Shown: positions 37,077 through 46,498, numbered from the stretch's first letter. The stretch: 64,000 nucleotides of DNA from Achromobacter sp. MYb9 (GCF_002975275.1 NZ_PCOQ01000018.1:1-64000); one strand, 5' to 3'. Notes: generated by a model from the letters alone, not told the origin. Numbers and translations are program-made.

Positions 37077-38720
37077 ATGATCCACCATAAGCTCTCCAAA
37101 CGCGACTTCCTGAAATTGTCGGCCACCGCCGGCACGCTGCTGGCGGCGCCCGCCTGGGCGCAATCGGCGCCGACGCCGCCCGCCGCGCCGCGCGGCCAGG
37201 TGATCGCCGGCATTTCACAAGAACCCACGGTATTCAACCCGCTGATGCCGGGCAGCGAAGTCGACCAGGGCGTCTGGTGGCAGCTGTTCAGCCCCTTGTG
37301 GTTCATCGACGGGCAAGGCAATACCGTGCCGGACCTGGCGCGCGAGGTGCCGTCGGTTGCCAACGGCGGGCTGTCGGCCGACGGGCTGGTCTGGAAAGTG
37401 AAGCTCCGTGCGGGCGCGACCTGGCACGACGGCAAGCCGTTCACCGCGCGCGACGTGAAGTACACGCTGGAATTAATCAATAACCCGGCGTTCCGCGCCC
37501 GCAACCGCGTCGGCCATTCCCTGGTGCGCGACATCACCGTGGTCGCGGACGATGAGATCCACTGGCGCATGGAAAGCAGCTTCACGCCCTACATGTCCGT
37601 GTTGTCCCAGACCTTCATGGTGCCGGAGCACATCCTGGGCACGGCCGCCGATCCCAATACCGCGCCGTATAACCAGGCGCCCGTCGGCACCGGCCCCTTC
37701 CGCTGGGGCGCGCGCCGCGCCGGCGACCACATCCAGCTGGAACGCAACCCGGCCTACCATGGCCAGGGCCCCTATCTGCTGCGGGTGATCTTCAAGTACA
37801 TCCCCGACCAGACGATGCTGTATACGCAGTTCCGTAGCGGGCAGATCGACTATTTGGGCTTGTCCGGCATTCAGCCCAGCTTCGAACAAGAGGCGGCCAA
37901 GCTGCGCGGTGCGCGCATCATGCCGGTACCCACCCCATTCATCGAGCACGTCGCGTTGAACCTGGGTTTCGCCCCGTTCGCGGACAAGTCCGTGCGCGAA
38001 GCCCTGTACCTGGGCATGAACAAGGAAGCGCGCATCAAGGCCATCTATCAGGGCCGGCCGCTGCCGACGGAATCCTATGTGCCCAAGGGCCACTGGGCCT
38101 ACAACGACGCACTGCCCGCGCACCGCTACGACCCGAAGGCCGCCCGCGCTTTGCTGGATGCGGCTGGCTGGGTGCCGGGCAGCGACGGCATCCGCGTGAA
38201 GAACGGCCAGCGTCTGGCCTTCTCCAATTCCACGACGGCGGGCGCGCAAGCGCGCGAGCAATCCCAGCAGTTGCTGATGCAGGACTGGCGGCAGATCGGC
38301 GTGGAGATGACCATCGAAAACATGCCCGCCGCCGTCATCTGGGGCAATTTCTGGCAGAAGTCGCAATACCAGTCGGTGATGGTGGCGTCCAACTTCCTCC
38401 AGGGCAGCGACCCCGACGTGACCGCACGCTTTTCCAGCGCGTCGATTCCTGCCAAGGGCGGTAGCGGCCTGAACACCTACCAATACCAGAATCCGGAAAT
38501 GGACCAGTTGCTGTTGCAGGGCACCCGGGAATTCAACCTGGACGAGCGCAAGCGCATCTATCATCGGATCCAGGAGATCGTCAGGAGCGACCTGGTGCTG
38601 TTGCCCGTTTCCCAAACGGTCATCATTGAAGCCGTCAAGGACAAGCTCGTCGGCTACGAAAACAATATCAACAGCTCATCCAACTGCTGGAACATGCGCA
38701 GCTGGTACTGGGCAAGCTGA
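37077..38720 (+). CDS. ABC transporter solute-binding protein, family 5 (peptide/opine type)
   Basis: A 547-residue exported protein. The N-terminus HHKLSKRDFLKLSATAGTLLAAPAWAQ resembles a Tat signal with KR in place of RR, followed by a hydrophobic core and an AWA cleavage site. The mature part has the SBP_bac_5 pattern: FNPLMPGSEVDQGVWWQLFSPL, WKVKLRAGATWHDGKPFTARDVKYTLELI and GTGPFRW. It binds a peptide-like or opine-like ligand in the periplasm and hands it to the permeases that follow 17 bp later. Confidence 0.92.
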   Translation: MIHHKLSKRDFLKLSATAGTLLAAPAWAQSAPTPPAAPRGQVIAGISQEPTVFNPLMPGSEVDQGVWWQLFSPLWFIDGQGNTVPDLAREVPSVANGGLSADGLVWKVKLRAGATWHDGKPFTARDVKYTLELINNPAFRARNRVGHSLVRDITVVADDEIHWRMESSFTPYMSVLSQTFMVPEHILGTAADPNTAPYNQAPVGTGPFRWGARRAGDHIQLERNPAYHGQGPYLLRVIFKYIPDQTMLYTQFRSGQIDYLGLSGIQPSFEQEAAKLRGARIMPVPTPFIEHVALNLGFAPFADKSVREALYLGMNKEARIKAIYQGRPLPTESYVPKGHWAYNDALPAHRYDPKAARALLDAAGWVPGSDGIRVKNGQRLAFSNSTTAGAQAREQSQQLLMQDWRQIGVEMTIENMPAAVIWGNFWQKSQYQSVMVASNFLQGSDPDVTARFSSASIPAKGGSGLNTYQYQNPEMDQLLLQGTREFNLDERKRIYHRIQEIVRSDLVLLPVSQTVIIEAVKDKLVGYENNINSSSNCWNMRSWYWAS

Positions 38721-38737
38721 CGGGCCGGAACCTCCAG

Positions 38738-39688
38738 ATGACCCAATACCTGCTTAAGCGCGGCGGCCAATCCCTGGTGCTGCTGCTGTTGGTTTCGCTG
38801 ATCGGCTTCGGCATCCTGTACCTGTCGCCCGGTGGCCCGCTGTCGCAGCTGGCGCAATCGTCGAACATGGCGCAAGAGGATATCGACCGCCTGACCCGCA
38901 GCATGGGGCTGGACCGCCCCTTCCTGATCCAGTACGGAGACTGGTTGCTGCGCATGGTGCGTGGCGACTGGGGCGCGTCGTACCGGGACGGCATCGGCGT
39001 GCTGGCCACCATCGGATCGCACATCGGGGCGACGTTGTCGCTGATGGCGGTGTCCACCGTCATCGCCGCGCTGCTGGGCGGCATGATCGGCATCTGGGGC
39101 GCGGTCCGCCGGCATTCCCTGATGGACGCGCTGTCGTCGGTGGGCGCGATGATCGCGTTGTCCATCCCGACATTCTGGTTCGGCCTGATGGCGATCTACC
39201 TGTTTTCCATCAAGCTGGGCTGGCTGCCGGCCGGCAACCAGCAGACGTTCGGCGACGGTTCGTTTCTGGACCTGGCGCACCACATGATCGCGCCGGTCAT
39301 GGTGCTGGCGCTGGTCGAGACCGCGGTGTGGGCGCGCTTCATGCGTTCGTCCATGATCGAGACGCTGGAGCAGGATTACATCCGCACCGCGCGCGCCAAG
39401 GGCGCGGGCGGCCGCGCCATCATCCTGTCGCACGCGTTGCGCAATGCGCTGCTGCCCATGATCACCCTTGTCGGGCTGCAATTCCCCACCTTGCTGGGCG
39501 GCGCGCTGATCACCGAAACGGTCTTCAGCTGGCCCGGCATGGGCCGCCTGTTCTTCGATTCGCTTGAGTACCGCGACTACCCCGTGGTGATGGGAATTCT
39601 GATGCTGTCCGCCATCATGGTGATGCTGGGCTCGCTGCTGGCCGATGTGCTGTACGCCATCGCCGACCCTCGTATCCGGATGGATTGA
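38738..39688 (+). CDS. ABC transporter permease, DppB type
   Basis: A 316-residue inner-membrane protein with six helices. It has the extended N-terminal region of the DppB/OppB class (LLKRGGQSLVLLLLVSLIGFGILYLSPGGPL) and the conserved EAA loop in IRTARAKGAGGRAIILSHALRNALLPMITLVG, which contacts the ATPase. It ends with ITETVFSWPGMGRLFFDSLEYRDYPVVMG, typical of the class. It works with the permease that begins just beyond its stop and the binding protein upstream. Confidence 0.94.
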   Translation: MTQYLLKRGGQSLVLLLLVSLIGFGILYLSPGGPLSQLAQSSNMAQEDIDRLTRSMGLDRPFLIQYGDWLLRMVRGDWGASYRDGIGVLATIGSHIGATLSLMAVSTVIAALLGGMIGIWGAVRRHSLMDALSSVGAMIALSIPTFWFGLMAIYLFSIKLGWLPAGNQQTFGDGSFLDLAHHMIAPVMVLALVETAVWARFMRSSMIETLEQDYIRTARAKGAGGRAIILSHALRNALLPMITLVGLQFPTLLGGALITETVFSWPGMGRLFFDSLEYRDYPVVMGILMLSAIMVMLGSLLADVLYAIADPRIRMD

Positions 39689-39690
39689 GC

Positions 39691-40587
39691 ATGATGAAAG
39701 CTCCTGGAATTCCCGAAACGGCCGCGGCGGGCGCGCCGTACTGTCCACCGGGCGGCCTGCGTGCCGGCTGGCGCCGCGTGACCCGCCACAAGCTGGCGGC
39801 GGCCGGCGCCGCCACCCTTGTCCTGATGATTCTGCTGTGCTTCGCGGGGCCGCTGGTCCTGAAGCTGGACGCCAGCTATATCGACGTGCTGAACCGCTTT
39901 GCCCCGCCGCTTACGGGCGGCCACCTGCTGGGCACGGACGAACTGGGGCGCGATGTGCTGGCCCGCCTGATGGCCGGCGGGCGGATCTCGCTTGTGATTG
40001 GATTCGCGGCCATGCTGATTTCGGTGGTGATCGGCACCCTTGTGGGAATGGTCGCCGGCTACCGGCGCGGTTTCGTGGGCGCCCTGCTGATGCGCTTTGT
40101 CGACGCCATGCTGGCGTTCCCGACCATCTTCCTGATCCTGGCCCTGGCCATGCTGGTCAAGCCGGGCATTGTCTCGACGACCATCCTGATTTCGGCCACC
40201 TGCTGGATGGAAGTGGCGCGTTTGGTCGAAGGCCAGTACCGGTCGCTGCGCAACACGGAGTACGTCGCCGCGGCCCGGACCGCAGGCGCTTCGGGCCTGC
40301 GCATCATGGTCGTCGAACTGCTGCCCAATGCCATGGGCCCGATCATCATCGTCGCCACGCTGAACGTGGCGCGCGCCATCCTGCTTGAATCCTACGTCAG
40401 TTATCTGGGCTATGGCATCCAGCCACCGGTCGCCAGCCTGGGCAACATGCTGAACAACGCCCAGATCTACCTGACATCGGCGCCCTGGCTGGCGATCGTG
40501 CCCGGCGTGGCGATCGCGCTGACCGTGACCAGCGTGAATTTCATGGGCGAAGGGCTGCGCAATATACTCGAGCCGCGCAGCCAGTGA
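39691..40587 (+). CDS. ABC transporter permease, DppC type
   Basis: About 298 residues. The family blocks LLGTDELGRDVLARLMAGGRISL, MRFVDAMLAFPTIFLILALAML and the EAA loop EYVAAARTAGASGLRIMVVELLPNAMGPIIIVAT are present, with five to six helices. The start is one of two adjacent ATGs (39691 or 39694), immediately after the stop of the partner permease. The C-terminal VALTVTSVNFMGEGLRNILEPR is the usual DppC ending. The nearest ATPase is the fused one on the opposite strand. Confidence 0.93.
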   Translation: MMKAPGIPETAAAGAPYCPPGGLRAGWRRVTRHKLAAAGAATLVLMILLCFAGPLVLKLDASYIDVLNRFAPPLTGGHLLGTDELGRDVLARLMAGGRISLVIGFAAMLISVVIGTLVGMVAGYRRGFVGALLMRFVDAMLAFPTIFLILALAMLVKPGIVSTTILISATCWMEVARLVEGQYRSLRNTEYVAAARTAGASGLRIMVVELLPNAMGPIIIVATLNVARAILLESYVSYLGYGIQPPVASLGNMLNNAQIYLTSAPWLAIVPGVAIALTVTSVNFMGEGLRNILEPRSQ

Positions 40588-40660
40588 CGAATGCCACGGG
40601 CGCGCCAGCCGGTACCCCTTGATCCGAGCCGAGCCTAACCCCCAAGCCCTGGAGAATGGG

Positions 40661-41557
40661 ATGCACCGACGCCTGCCCTCGCTGAACGCGCTACGCTGCT
40701 TTGAAGTCGTGGCGGCCCATACCAGCGTCAAGAAGGCCGCCCAGATCCTGAATGTCAGCGAAAGCGCGGTCAGCCGCCAGGTGCGCATCCTGGAAGAACA
40801 ATTGGGGCAAACGCTGTTCCTGCGCACCCATAGCGGCCTGGAGATCACCGAGGCCGGGCGCAAGCTGGCCACCACGGTGAAAGAAGCGTTCGACCATATC
40901 GCCAACGCCATCGACCCCACGCACACCGACCAGGACATCGTCACGCTGCGGGTGATCCCCACCTTCGCGCTGCGCTGGCTTTTCCCCCGGCTGCGGCGCT
41001 TCCACGAGCAGTACCCGATGATCAAGGTCGTGGTGCGCACGCGGCTCAACGACATGACGGCCGACGAGACGGATTCCGACTTGGGGATCCGTTACGCGCT
41101 GGGCAATTTTTCGCACGAAGACGCCACCGAGCTCTACGCCGAATGGATCGTGCCGGTGTGCGCGCCCGGCCATATCGATGCGGCCGACCCCGAGCGCGGC
41201 TTGCAGGAATCCACGCTGCTGCATCCTCTGCCGGATCACCAGGACTGGATCACGTGGTCCGAGAAGACCGGCATCGACCTATTCACCCGAGGCGGCCTGG
41301 ATTTCGACGCGCTGGACATGGCGTTGAGCGCCGCCGAGGCCGGCCTGGGCGTGGCCATCGCGGACGTCGTGCTGGCCGATCAAGCCATCCGGGATGGCCG
41401 GGTCGTCGTGCCGCTTCGCCGCGCGGTACCTACCGGCGTGTCGTATTACCTGGTGCGCCAACCCGCGCTGCGCCATCGCAGGCAGGTCAAACTGGTGGAA
41501 GACTGGATCGTCAGCGAGCTGGTGGAATCCAAGGCCATCATCGCGTCCTACGCCTAG
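40661..41557 (+). CDS. LysR family regulator, GcvA-like
   Basis: About 298 residues. The helix-turn-helix SLNALRCFEVVAAHTSVKKAAQILNVSESAVSRQVRILEEQLGQTLFLR and the RLPSLNALR start resemble the GcvA/AmpR branch. GGAG six bases before ATG 40661 decides the start over an upstream TTG. It lies 73 bp after the permease on the same strand, so it may be in the same transcript and is the likely regulator of the two-armed oxidase/ABC locus. Confidence 0.9.
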   Translation: MHRRLPSLNALRCFEVVAAHTSVKKAAQILNVSESAVSRQVRILEEQLGQTLFLRTHSGLEITEAGRKLATTVKEAFDHIANAIDPTHTDQDIVTLRVIPTFALRWLFPRLRRFHEQYPMIKVVVRTRLNDMTADETDSDLGIRYALGNFSHEDATELYAEWIVPVCAPGHIDAADPERGLQESTLLHPLPDHQDWITWSEKTGIDLFTRGGLDFDALDMALSAAEAGLGVAIADVVLADQAIRDGRVVVPLRRAVPTGVSYYLVRQPALRHRRQVKLVEDWIVSELVESKAIIASYA

Positions 41558-41779
41558 CGCCTGTCGCGCCCTGCGGAAACCCCGCTCGGCGCGCCCCCAC
41601 CAACCGGCGTCAAACAGGGGCCGACCCCGCATTCCGGGCCCCAACCCGGCGCCGACAAGCCTATACTTTTCTCACCATCGGGCGCGCTGCGACGCGCCAT
41701 CGGCCCGATGCCCTCCACGCCGCGCGTCGGATGTTCCATCACGCAAGCCGCCCTTGGCGCGCTGCGTCGGGAGAACGCC

Positions 41780-41992
41780 ATGACCCGTAAATACATCGAC
41801 TGCCGCGAGTACCCGAGCGAGATGAACTGCTCGGTGGCGCTGGCGGCGGATTCCGACGATGAATTGCTGGAAGCCGCCGTGCAGCATGCCACCACGGTGC
41901 ATAAGCACACGGATTCACCGGAACTGCGCACGCAGCTCAAGGGCATGTTCCATGACGGCTCGCCGCCGGCGGAAGCGCCGGCCCGAGTTTGA
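41780..41992 (+). CDS. Small DUF1059 family protein
   Basis: A 70-residue protein, MTRKYIDCREYPSEMNCSVALAADSDDELLEAAVQHATTVHKH. The YIDCREYP...C.V...ADSDDEL spacing with two cysteines and two histidines is characteristic of DUF1059, whose function is unknown. GGGAG six bases upstream supports the ATG; longer readings into the upstream gap are not credible. The 222-bp gap before it has a TATACT hexamer (41662-41667) and a GGCGCG/CGCGCC hairpin (41681-41698) that may belong to its leader. Confidence 0.8.
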   Translation: MTRKYIDCREYPSEMNCSVALAADSDDELLEAAVQHATTVHKHTDSPELRTQLKGMFHDGSPPAEAPARV

Positions 41993-42010
41993 GGTTTGAC
42001 GGCGCGGGGC

Positions 42011-43558
42011 TCATTCCGGCGGGATGTCCTCCGGCCTCACCGCCCGGCCCAACAGCCATCCCTGGCCGACGGCCGCCGGTTGGCGCGCCGACAGATATTG
42101 CGCTTGGGCTTCGGTTTCGATGCCTTCGACGATCAGCCCCACGCCCAACGCGCGCGAGATATCGATGACATGGTCAATGATGAGCGTGCCCGCCGGTTCC
42201 GCGCCGATGGCCTGCGTGAAACGGCGGTCCAGCTTGATGGCGTCGGCCTGCATTTCGGCCAGGTAGTTCAAGTTGGAATTTCCGGTGCCAAAGTCGTCGA
42301 TCAGGATACGGAACCCCTGGCGCTGCAAGGTCCGGACGATGCCCCGCACGTGACCGTCCGACAGCGGCGAGCCTTCGGTGATTTCCAGCGCCACGCGCGG
42401 CGGGGCAATGCCTTGTTCGTTCACGGTGCGCAGCAGGAAGTCGGGGTAGGCATCGTCCTGAAGGTCTTGCGCCGACACGTTGATGCTGACGTAGAACCCG
42501 GCGGCGTCCCGCAGCCGGCCGGCAAGATCCTGCAGCGCTTGCTGCGTCACCACGCGGGACAACTCGCGGCCCAGGCCCATCTCTTCGGCCAACGGCACGA
42601 ACAGCGCGGGAGGCACCTCCGATCCGTCGCGCGCCCGCCAGCGCGCCAGCGCCTCGACGCCGACCAGGCGGCGCGTCGACAGCTCGCGCAGCGGCTGATA
42701 ACGGACTTGCACGCCGCCGCGGCGGATGGCTTTGCGCAGCGCGGCCCGCTCGCTCTTGGCCTGCTGACGCCACAACACGCACAGGCCGGCCAGCAAGCCC
42801 CCTGCCAGCGCGCCCGTGCACGCCAGGATCAGCGCGGGCAACGTGAACCAGTCATGCGAGCTGACGCGCGACACCGCGCATGTATCGGAGGTCGCGGGCG
42901 GGGCGCATTCCGCGATCAGGCGCTCGGCCCGCAAACTGTTTTCAGACGGGCTGTCGCCGCGATAGAGCGCCAGGCCGTCCGTACGGCCAAAGCGGCGGAA
43001 AACATGCGCGCCGTCGCGGGTCATCACCAGGGCATCGATCCCTGAACCGGGCTCCGGGAACCCATCGAAGGCGCCCGGCGCCGTGAACACGATCACGTCG
43101 TTGCGTGCCGCCATGTCCCCGATGATGCGGCGGTCGATGATATTGGCGGCCCCGGTCCACAAGGAGGTTCCGGTGCTTGTGGTGAAGGTGGCGGGGGGCA
43201 GGGCGTGGGGCGCGGCCAGCACGCCCCACGCAGCGGAACACACCAGCATGCCGTCGCTCAGGCGGCCAATGTCACGCAGGAACGTCGCATTGAACAGCAG
43301 CACCCGCAACGTGGCCACGTCGGACTCCGAACACAGGTCGGCGCTATGCGTGGCCGCCTGGATGAGGCGTTGGCTTTCCTGGGTCACGCGCACGGCGTGC
43401 GCCAGCAGCCGCGTATTGTGCCCGGCAAGCCTGTCGTCGACCTGGTTGACTTCGATCAGACGTCCGGTTGCCAGTCCCGCCAGGAAACCCAGCGTCGACA
43501 TCGACAGGACTGCAGCCGCAATTCGGAAACGTGACATCAAGGAAGGGGACGCTGGCAC
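42011..43558 (-). CDS. Cyclic di-GMP phosphodiesterase with CSS-motif periplasmic sensor and EAL domain
   Basis: 515 residues from a GTG, or 508 from ATG 43537; neither has a strong ribosome binding site. An N-terminal helix (AAAVLSMSTLGFLAGLATGRLI) precedes a periplasmic domain with LCSES and LVCSA cysteines, the redox-sensing CSS-motif arrangement. A second helix (LPALILACTGALAGGLLAGLCVLW) follows, then a cytoplasmic EAL domain. Catalytic features are intact: GVEALARWR, EITEG, and DDFGTGNSNLNYLAEMQADAIKLD, with EGIETEAQ near the end. It should degrade cyclic di-GMP when its periplasmic disulfide state permits. Confidence 0.92.
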   Translation of the reverse strand: MPASPSLMSRFRIAAAVLSMSTLGFLAGLATGRLIEVNQVDDRLAGHNTRLLAHAVRVTQESQRLIQAATHSADLCSESDVATLRVLLFNATFLRDIGRLSDGMLVCSAAWGVLAAPHALPPATFTTSTGTSLWTGAANIIDRRIIGDMAARNDVIVFTAPGAFDGFPEPGSGIDALVMTRDGAHVFRRFGRTDGLALYRGDSPSENSLRAERLIAECAPPATSDTCAVSRVSSHDWFTLPALILACTGALAGGLLAGLCVLWRQQAKSERAALRKAIRRGGVQVRYQPLRELSTRRLVGVEALARWRARDGSEVPPALFVPLAEEMGLGRELSRVVTQQALQDLAGRLRDAAGFYVSINVSAQDLQDDAYPDFLLRTVNEQGIAPPRVALEITEGSPLSDGHVRGIVRTLQRQGFRILIDDFGTGNSNLNYLAEMQADAIKLDRRFTQAIGAEPAGTLIIDHVIDISRALGVGLIVEGIETEAQAQYLSARQPAAVGQGWLLGRAVRPEDIPPE

Positions 43559-43623
43559 CGCGCGTATCCACGACGGAGAACAGCGCGTAAGGCAATGTAA
43601 CCGGAACCCGTCCTTCCACCCAG

Positions 43624-43653
43624 AAAAAAACGCCCATCATCGGCAACGGGCGT
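43624..43653 (-). terminator. Intrinsic terminator of the ornithine cyclodeaminase gene
   Basis: On the transcribed strand ACGCCC pairs with GGGCGT across 12 nt and runs into seven T. It lies 27 bp past the stop codon. A TCTCTTTTT stretch on the other side could make it partly bidirectional. Confidence 0.82.
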
Positions 43654-43679
43654 CTCTTTTTAGCGAAAACTGCCCGAGC

Positions 43680-44732
43680 CTAGCGTTGCGCCAGGGCGGG
43701 CTGGCCGCTGCGGGCCGTGCGCACCACGTTGAACAGGTTCTTGGGGTCCTGCAAGTGCGGCGCCACTTCAATGCAAGCGCCGATGCCGTGCCGGGCCGCG
43801 CTATCGCGCAGCCAACGCAGGGCCGAAAAGTCTTCCAGCGCAAAGCCGACCGAGTCAAAGATGGTCACGTCGGCAGCGCTTTGGCGGCCGCCGCGCTGGC
43901 CGGTCAGGACACGCCACAGCTCCGTCACGGCGAAGTCAGCGGGCATCTGTTGCAGATCGCCTTCAATACGCGTCTGCGGTTCGTATTCGACAAATACCGG
44001 GCCCATGCGCAGCACGTCGGCATGCAGTTCCGTCTTGCCCGGGCAGTCACCGCCCAAGGCATTGATGTGCATGCCGGGCTTGACCATGTCGGCCGTCAGA
44101 ATGGTGGCGTAGGCCTTGTCGGCCGTCACCGTGGTGACGATGTCGGCGCCCTGCACGGCCTGGGCCGTGCCGTCGAAACGCACCACGCGCAGGGACGGCG
44201 CGACGGCGGCCAGGTTGCTTTCCAGCTTGCGCGTGGCCTCGGGGTCCACGTCATAGACGTGCAGCGTGTCGATGCCAAGGATGTAATGGAACGCCAACGC
44301 CTGGAATTCGGCCTGCGCGCCGTTGCCGATCAGCGCCATCGTGCGGGAATCCGGCCGGGCCAGGGCGCGCGCGGCCAAGGCAGAGGTCACGGCGGTGCGC
44401 AAGGCGGTGGTCAGGGTCAGTTCGCTGATCAGCAGCGGTTCGCCCGTGCTGACTTGCGCCAGGGCGCCGAAGGCCATCACGGTCGACAGGCCGGCCAGCG
44501 GGTTGCCAGGGTGGCCGTTCACGAACTTGAAGCTGTAGAGCTCGTTGTCGGCGGTGGGCATCAGTTCGATGACGCCGGCGGCGGAATGGCTGGCCACGCG
44601 TGGGCATTTATCGAATTCCTGCCATCGCAGAAAGTCGGCCAGCACATAGTCCAGCAGGGCGGTGAAGACCTTGCGCGGCCCTTGCAGGGCCACGATGTTG
44701 GCTACGTCCGAAGTCGTCAGCAGTGTCGTCAA
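43680..44732 (-). CDS. Ornithine cyclodeaminase
   Basis: A 350-residue protein, the size of the Pseudomonas putida enzyme that converts L-ornithine to L-proline and ammonia with tightly bound NAD+. The family blocks SFKFVNGHPGNPLAGLSTVMAFGALAQVSTGEPLLISE and MALIGNGAQAEFQALAF (dinucleotide binding) are clear, and GGDCPGKTELHADVL carries the conserved aspartate/lysine region. The start is TTG with GGAG six bases before it. It is divergent from an Lrp-type regulator and followed by a good terminator, so it is likely a single-gene transcript responding to ornithine or arginine. Confidence 0.93.
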   Translation of the reverse strand: MTTLLTTSDVANIVALQGPRKVFTALLDYVLADFLRWQEFDKCPRVASHSAAGVIELMPTADNELYSFKFVNGHPGNPLAGLSTVMAFGALAQVSTGEPLLISELTLTTALRTAVTSALAARALARPDSRTMALIGNGAQAEFQALAFHYILGIDTLHVYDVDPEATRKLESNLAAVAPSLRVVRFDGTAQAVQGADIVTTVTADKAYATILTADMVKPGMHINALGGDCPGKTELHADVLRMGPVFVEYEPQTRIEGDLQQMPADFAVTELWRVLTGQRGGRQSAADVTIFDSVGFALEDFSALRWLRDSAARHGIGACIEVAPHLQDPKNLFNVVRTARSGQPALAQR

Positions 44733-44760
44733 AATGTTCTCCCCTAGTTATGGAATAGAA

Positions 44761-44832
44761 ATTCTGGCGGACGGCCAAACCAATTCATAGTGACAACATT
44801 CAATACGAAACGCTAAGATTCTGGCAATACGA
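44761..44832. promoter_or_regulatory. Direct repeats between ornithine cyclodeaminase and Lrp genes
   Basis: ATTCTGGC occurs at 44761-44768 and 44818-44825, and CAATACGA at 44801-44808 and 44825-44832. The 124-bp divergent region is AT-rich. Multiple spaced copies suit an Lrp/AsnC octamer, but no consensus match is claimed. Confidence 0.4.
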
Positions 44833-44856
44833 CAGCAATATTTAGCACTTTTCACA

Positions 44857-45282
44857 ATGGACACGTTAGACCAGAGTCTGCTGGGGCTGTTGCGCGCCAA
44901 TGCCCGCTTATCGGTCGCCACGCTGGCGAAGAAGCTGGATGTGTCGCGCGGCACCATCGACAACCGCATCCGCAAACTGGAAGAGCGGGGCATCATCGTC
45001 GGCTATACCGTGCGGTTGCGCCCCGAGGTCGAAACCGAAGACATCGTGGCCTGGATGAGCATCGCCGTCGAAGGCCATGAAACCCGCAAGATCGTGAACC
45101 TGCTGATGGGCGAACCCAGCGTCGCCGGCCTGCACGACACCAACGGCCGCTGGGACCTGCTGGCCGAATTGCGCGTGCCCACCATCGAACAGTTGTCCGA
45201 AGTGCTGGACCGCCTGCGCACGCTGAAGGGCATTTCAGCCACGGAAACCAGCATCCACCTGAAGACGTTCAAAGCGTTCTAG
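44857..45282 (+). CDS. Lrp/AsnC family transcriptional regulator
   Basis: A 141-residue protein with an N-terminal AsnC-type helix-turn-helix (LDQSLLGLLRANARLSVATLAKKLDVSRGTIDNRIRKLEERGIIVGYTV) and a C-terminal RAM ligand-binding domain. It is slightly shorter than canonical Lrp. No good ribosome binding site precedes the ATG. Divergence from ornithine cyclodeaminase suggests it controls that gene and perhaps the amidohydrolase and second cyclodeaminase downstream, sensing an amino acid such as ornithine. Confidence 0.93.
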   Translation: MDTLDQSLLGLLRANARLSVATLAKKLDVSRGTIDNRIRKLEERGIIVGYTVRLRPEVETEDIVAWMSIAVEGHETRKIVNLLMGEPSVAGLHDTNGRWDLLAELRVPTIEQLSEVLDRLRTLKGISATETSIHLKTFKAF

Positions 45283-45525
45283 GGCGCAGGCGCCCGCCGG
45301 AAATAGCGGGTAAACCCCATATAGAACTTTGCATGCCGTCTATCAGCTGGCGTTATGCCCGCCCCCGGACGCGGGGCCGCCCCTCCCGCAAAATATCAAT
45401 CCAATCAGCGCCTTAGCGGCAGCGGGCACGCGTACCGCCCCGCGTCGCGGCGGTGTCCCCTCCGCTATCGGATTTCGGCACGCGCATGCATGCTTGCAGG
45501 CTGAAATTTTCCGGAGATTGACACC

Positions 45526-46485
45526 ATGAGCCACGCCACCCCCGCCCGAAAAATGGGCTTGGCGGTCGCCCAGATGGGCGCCGTGAACCTTGCCGATACC
45601 CGCGCCACCGTGGTGCGCCGGATGGTCGAGATGATGCGCGAGGCCGCCGCCCGGCAGGCGGAATTCGTCGTATTCCCCGAGTTGGCATTGACGACGTTCT
45701 TCCCGCGCTATTGGATGGAAGACGCCGAGGCCGTGGACCGCTTCTTCGAAAAGACGATGCCCAACGCCGACGTGCAGCCGCTGTTCGACACCGCCCGCGA
45801 ACTCGGCATCGGCTTTTATCTGGGCTATGCAGAACTGACGCCGGAAGGCCGTCAGTTCAACACGGCCATTCTGGTGGACCGCCGCGGCAAGATCATCGGC
45901 AAGTACCGCAAGATCCATCTGCCGGGCCATTCGGACCACAAGGTTGGCGCGCCCTTCCAACACCTGGAGAAGAAGTTCTTCGAAGTAGGCGACCTGGGCT
46001 TCGGCGTGTGGGAAACCAACGACGTCAAGATCGGCATGTGCCTGTGCAATGACCGGCGCTGGCCCGAAACGTACCGGGTAATGTCACTGCAAAGCGCGGA
46101 ATTGATCGTGCTGGGCTATAACACGCCGTCGCTCAACATCCATTGGAACGAGCCAGCGCACCTGCGCACCACCACGCACGAGATCGTCCTGCAAGCCAGC
46201 GCCTACCAGAACGCGGTGTGGGTCGGCGCCGCGGCCAAGTGCGGTCACGAAGATGGCCACCACATGATTGGCAGTTCGATGATCGTGGCGCCTTCCGGCG
46301 AGATCGTGGCGCGCGCAAGCGGCGAAGAAGACGAAGTCATCACGGCAAAGATCGACCTGGGCATGGGCCAGCTATTTCGCGACCACGTCTTCAATTTCGC
46401 CAAACACCGCAGCCCGCACCACTACAAGCTGATCACGGAGCGCACGGGCGCCGGCGACCCGCTGCCGGTGGCGCCGATCGAATAA
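45526..46485 (+). CDS. N-carbamoyl-D-amino acid hydrolase-like enzyme (nitrilase superfamily)
   Basis: A 319-residue protein strongly resembling Agrobacterium D-carbamoylase. Catalytic Glu52 lies in VVFPELALTTFFPR, Lys129 in GKIIGKYRKIHLPGH and Cys174 in GMCLCNDRRWPETYRVM. These enzymes hydrolyse N-carbamoyl-D-amino acids to D-amino acid, ammonia and CO2. No hydantoinase or racemase gene is present. The neighbours are ornithine cyclodeaminase-family genes, so an N-carbamoyl diamine or ureido amino acid is an alternative substrate. GGAG nine bases upstream supports the ATG. The 243-bp gap before it shows only GC-rich hairpins. Confidence 0.9.
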   Translation: MSHATPARKMGLAVAQMGAVNLADTRATVVRRMVEMMREAAARQAEFVVFPELALTTFFPRYWMEDAEAVDRFFEKTMPNADVQPLFDTARELGIGFYLGYAELTPEGRQFNTAILVDRRGKIIGKYRKIHLPGHSDHKVGAPFQHLEKKFFEVGDLGFGVWETNDVKIGMCLCNDRRWPETYRVMSLQSAELIVLGYNTPSLNIHWNEPAHLRTTTHEIVLQASAYQNAVWVGAAAKCGHEDGHHMIGSSMIVAPSGEIVARASGEEDEVITAKIDLGMGQLFRDHVFNFAKHRSPHHYKLITERTGAGDPLPVAPIE

Positions 46486-46498
46486 GGCGCGGTGCTAG

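Noticed and set aside
43083..44747. 554-codon rightward frame across the EAL and ornithine cyclodeaminase genes
   Set aside because: It crosses a clear terminator and two well-supported leftward genes, and its translation has no recognisable domain.
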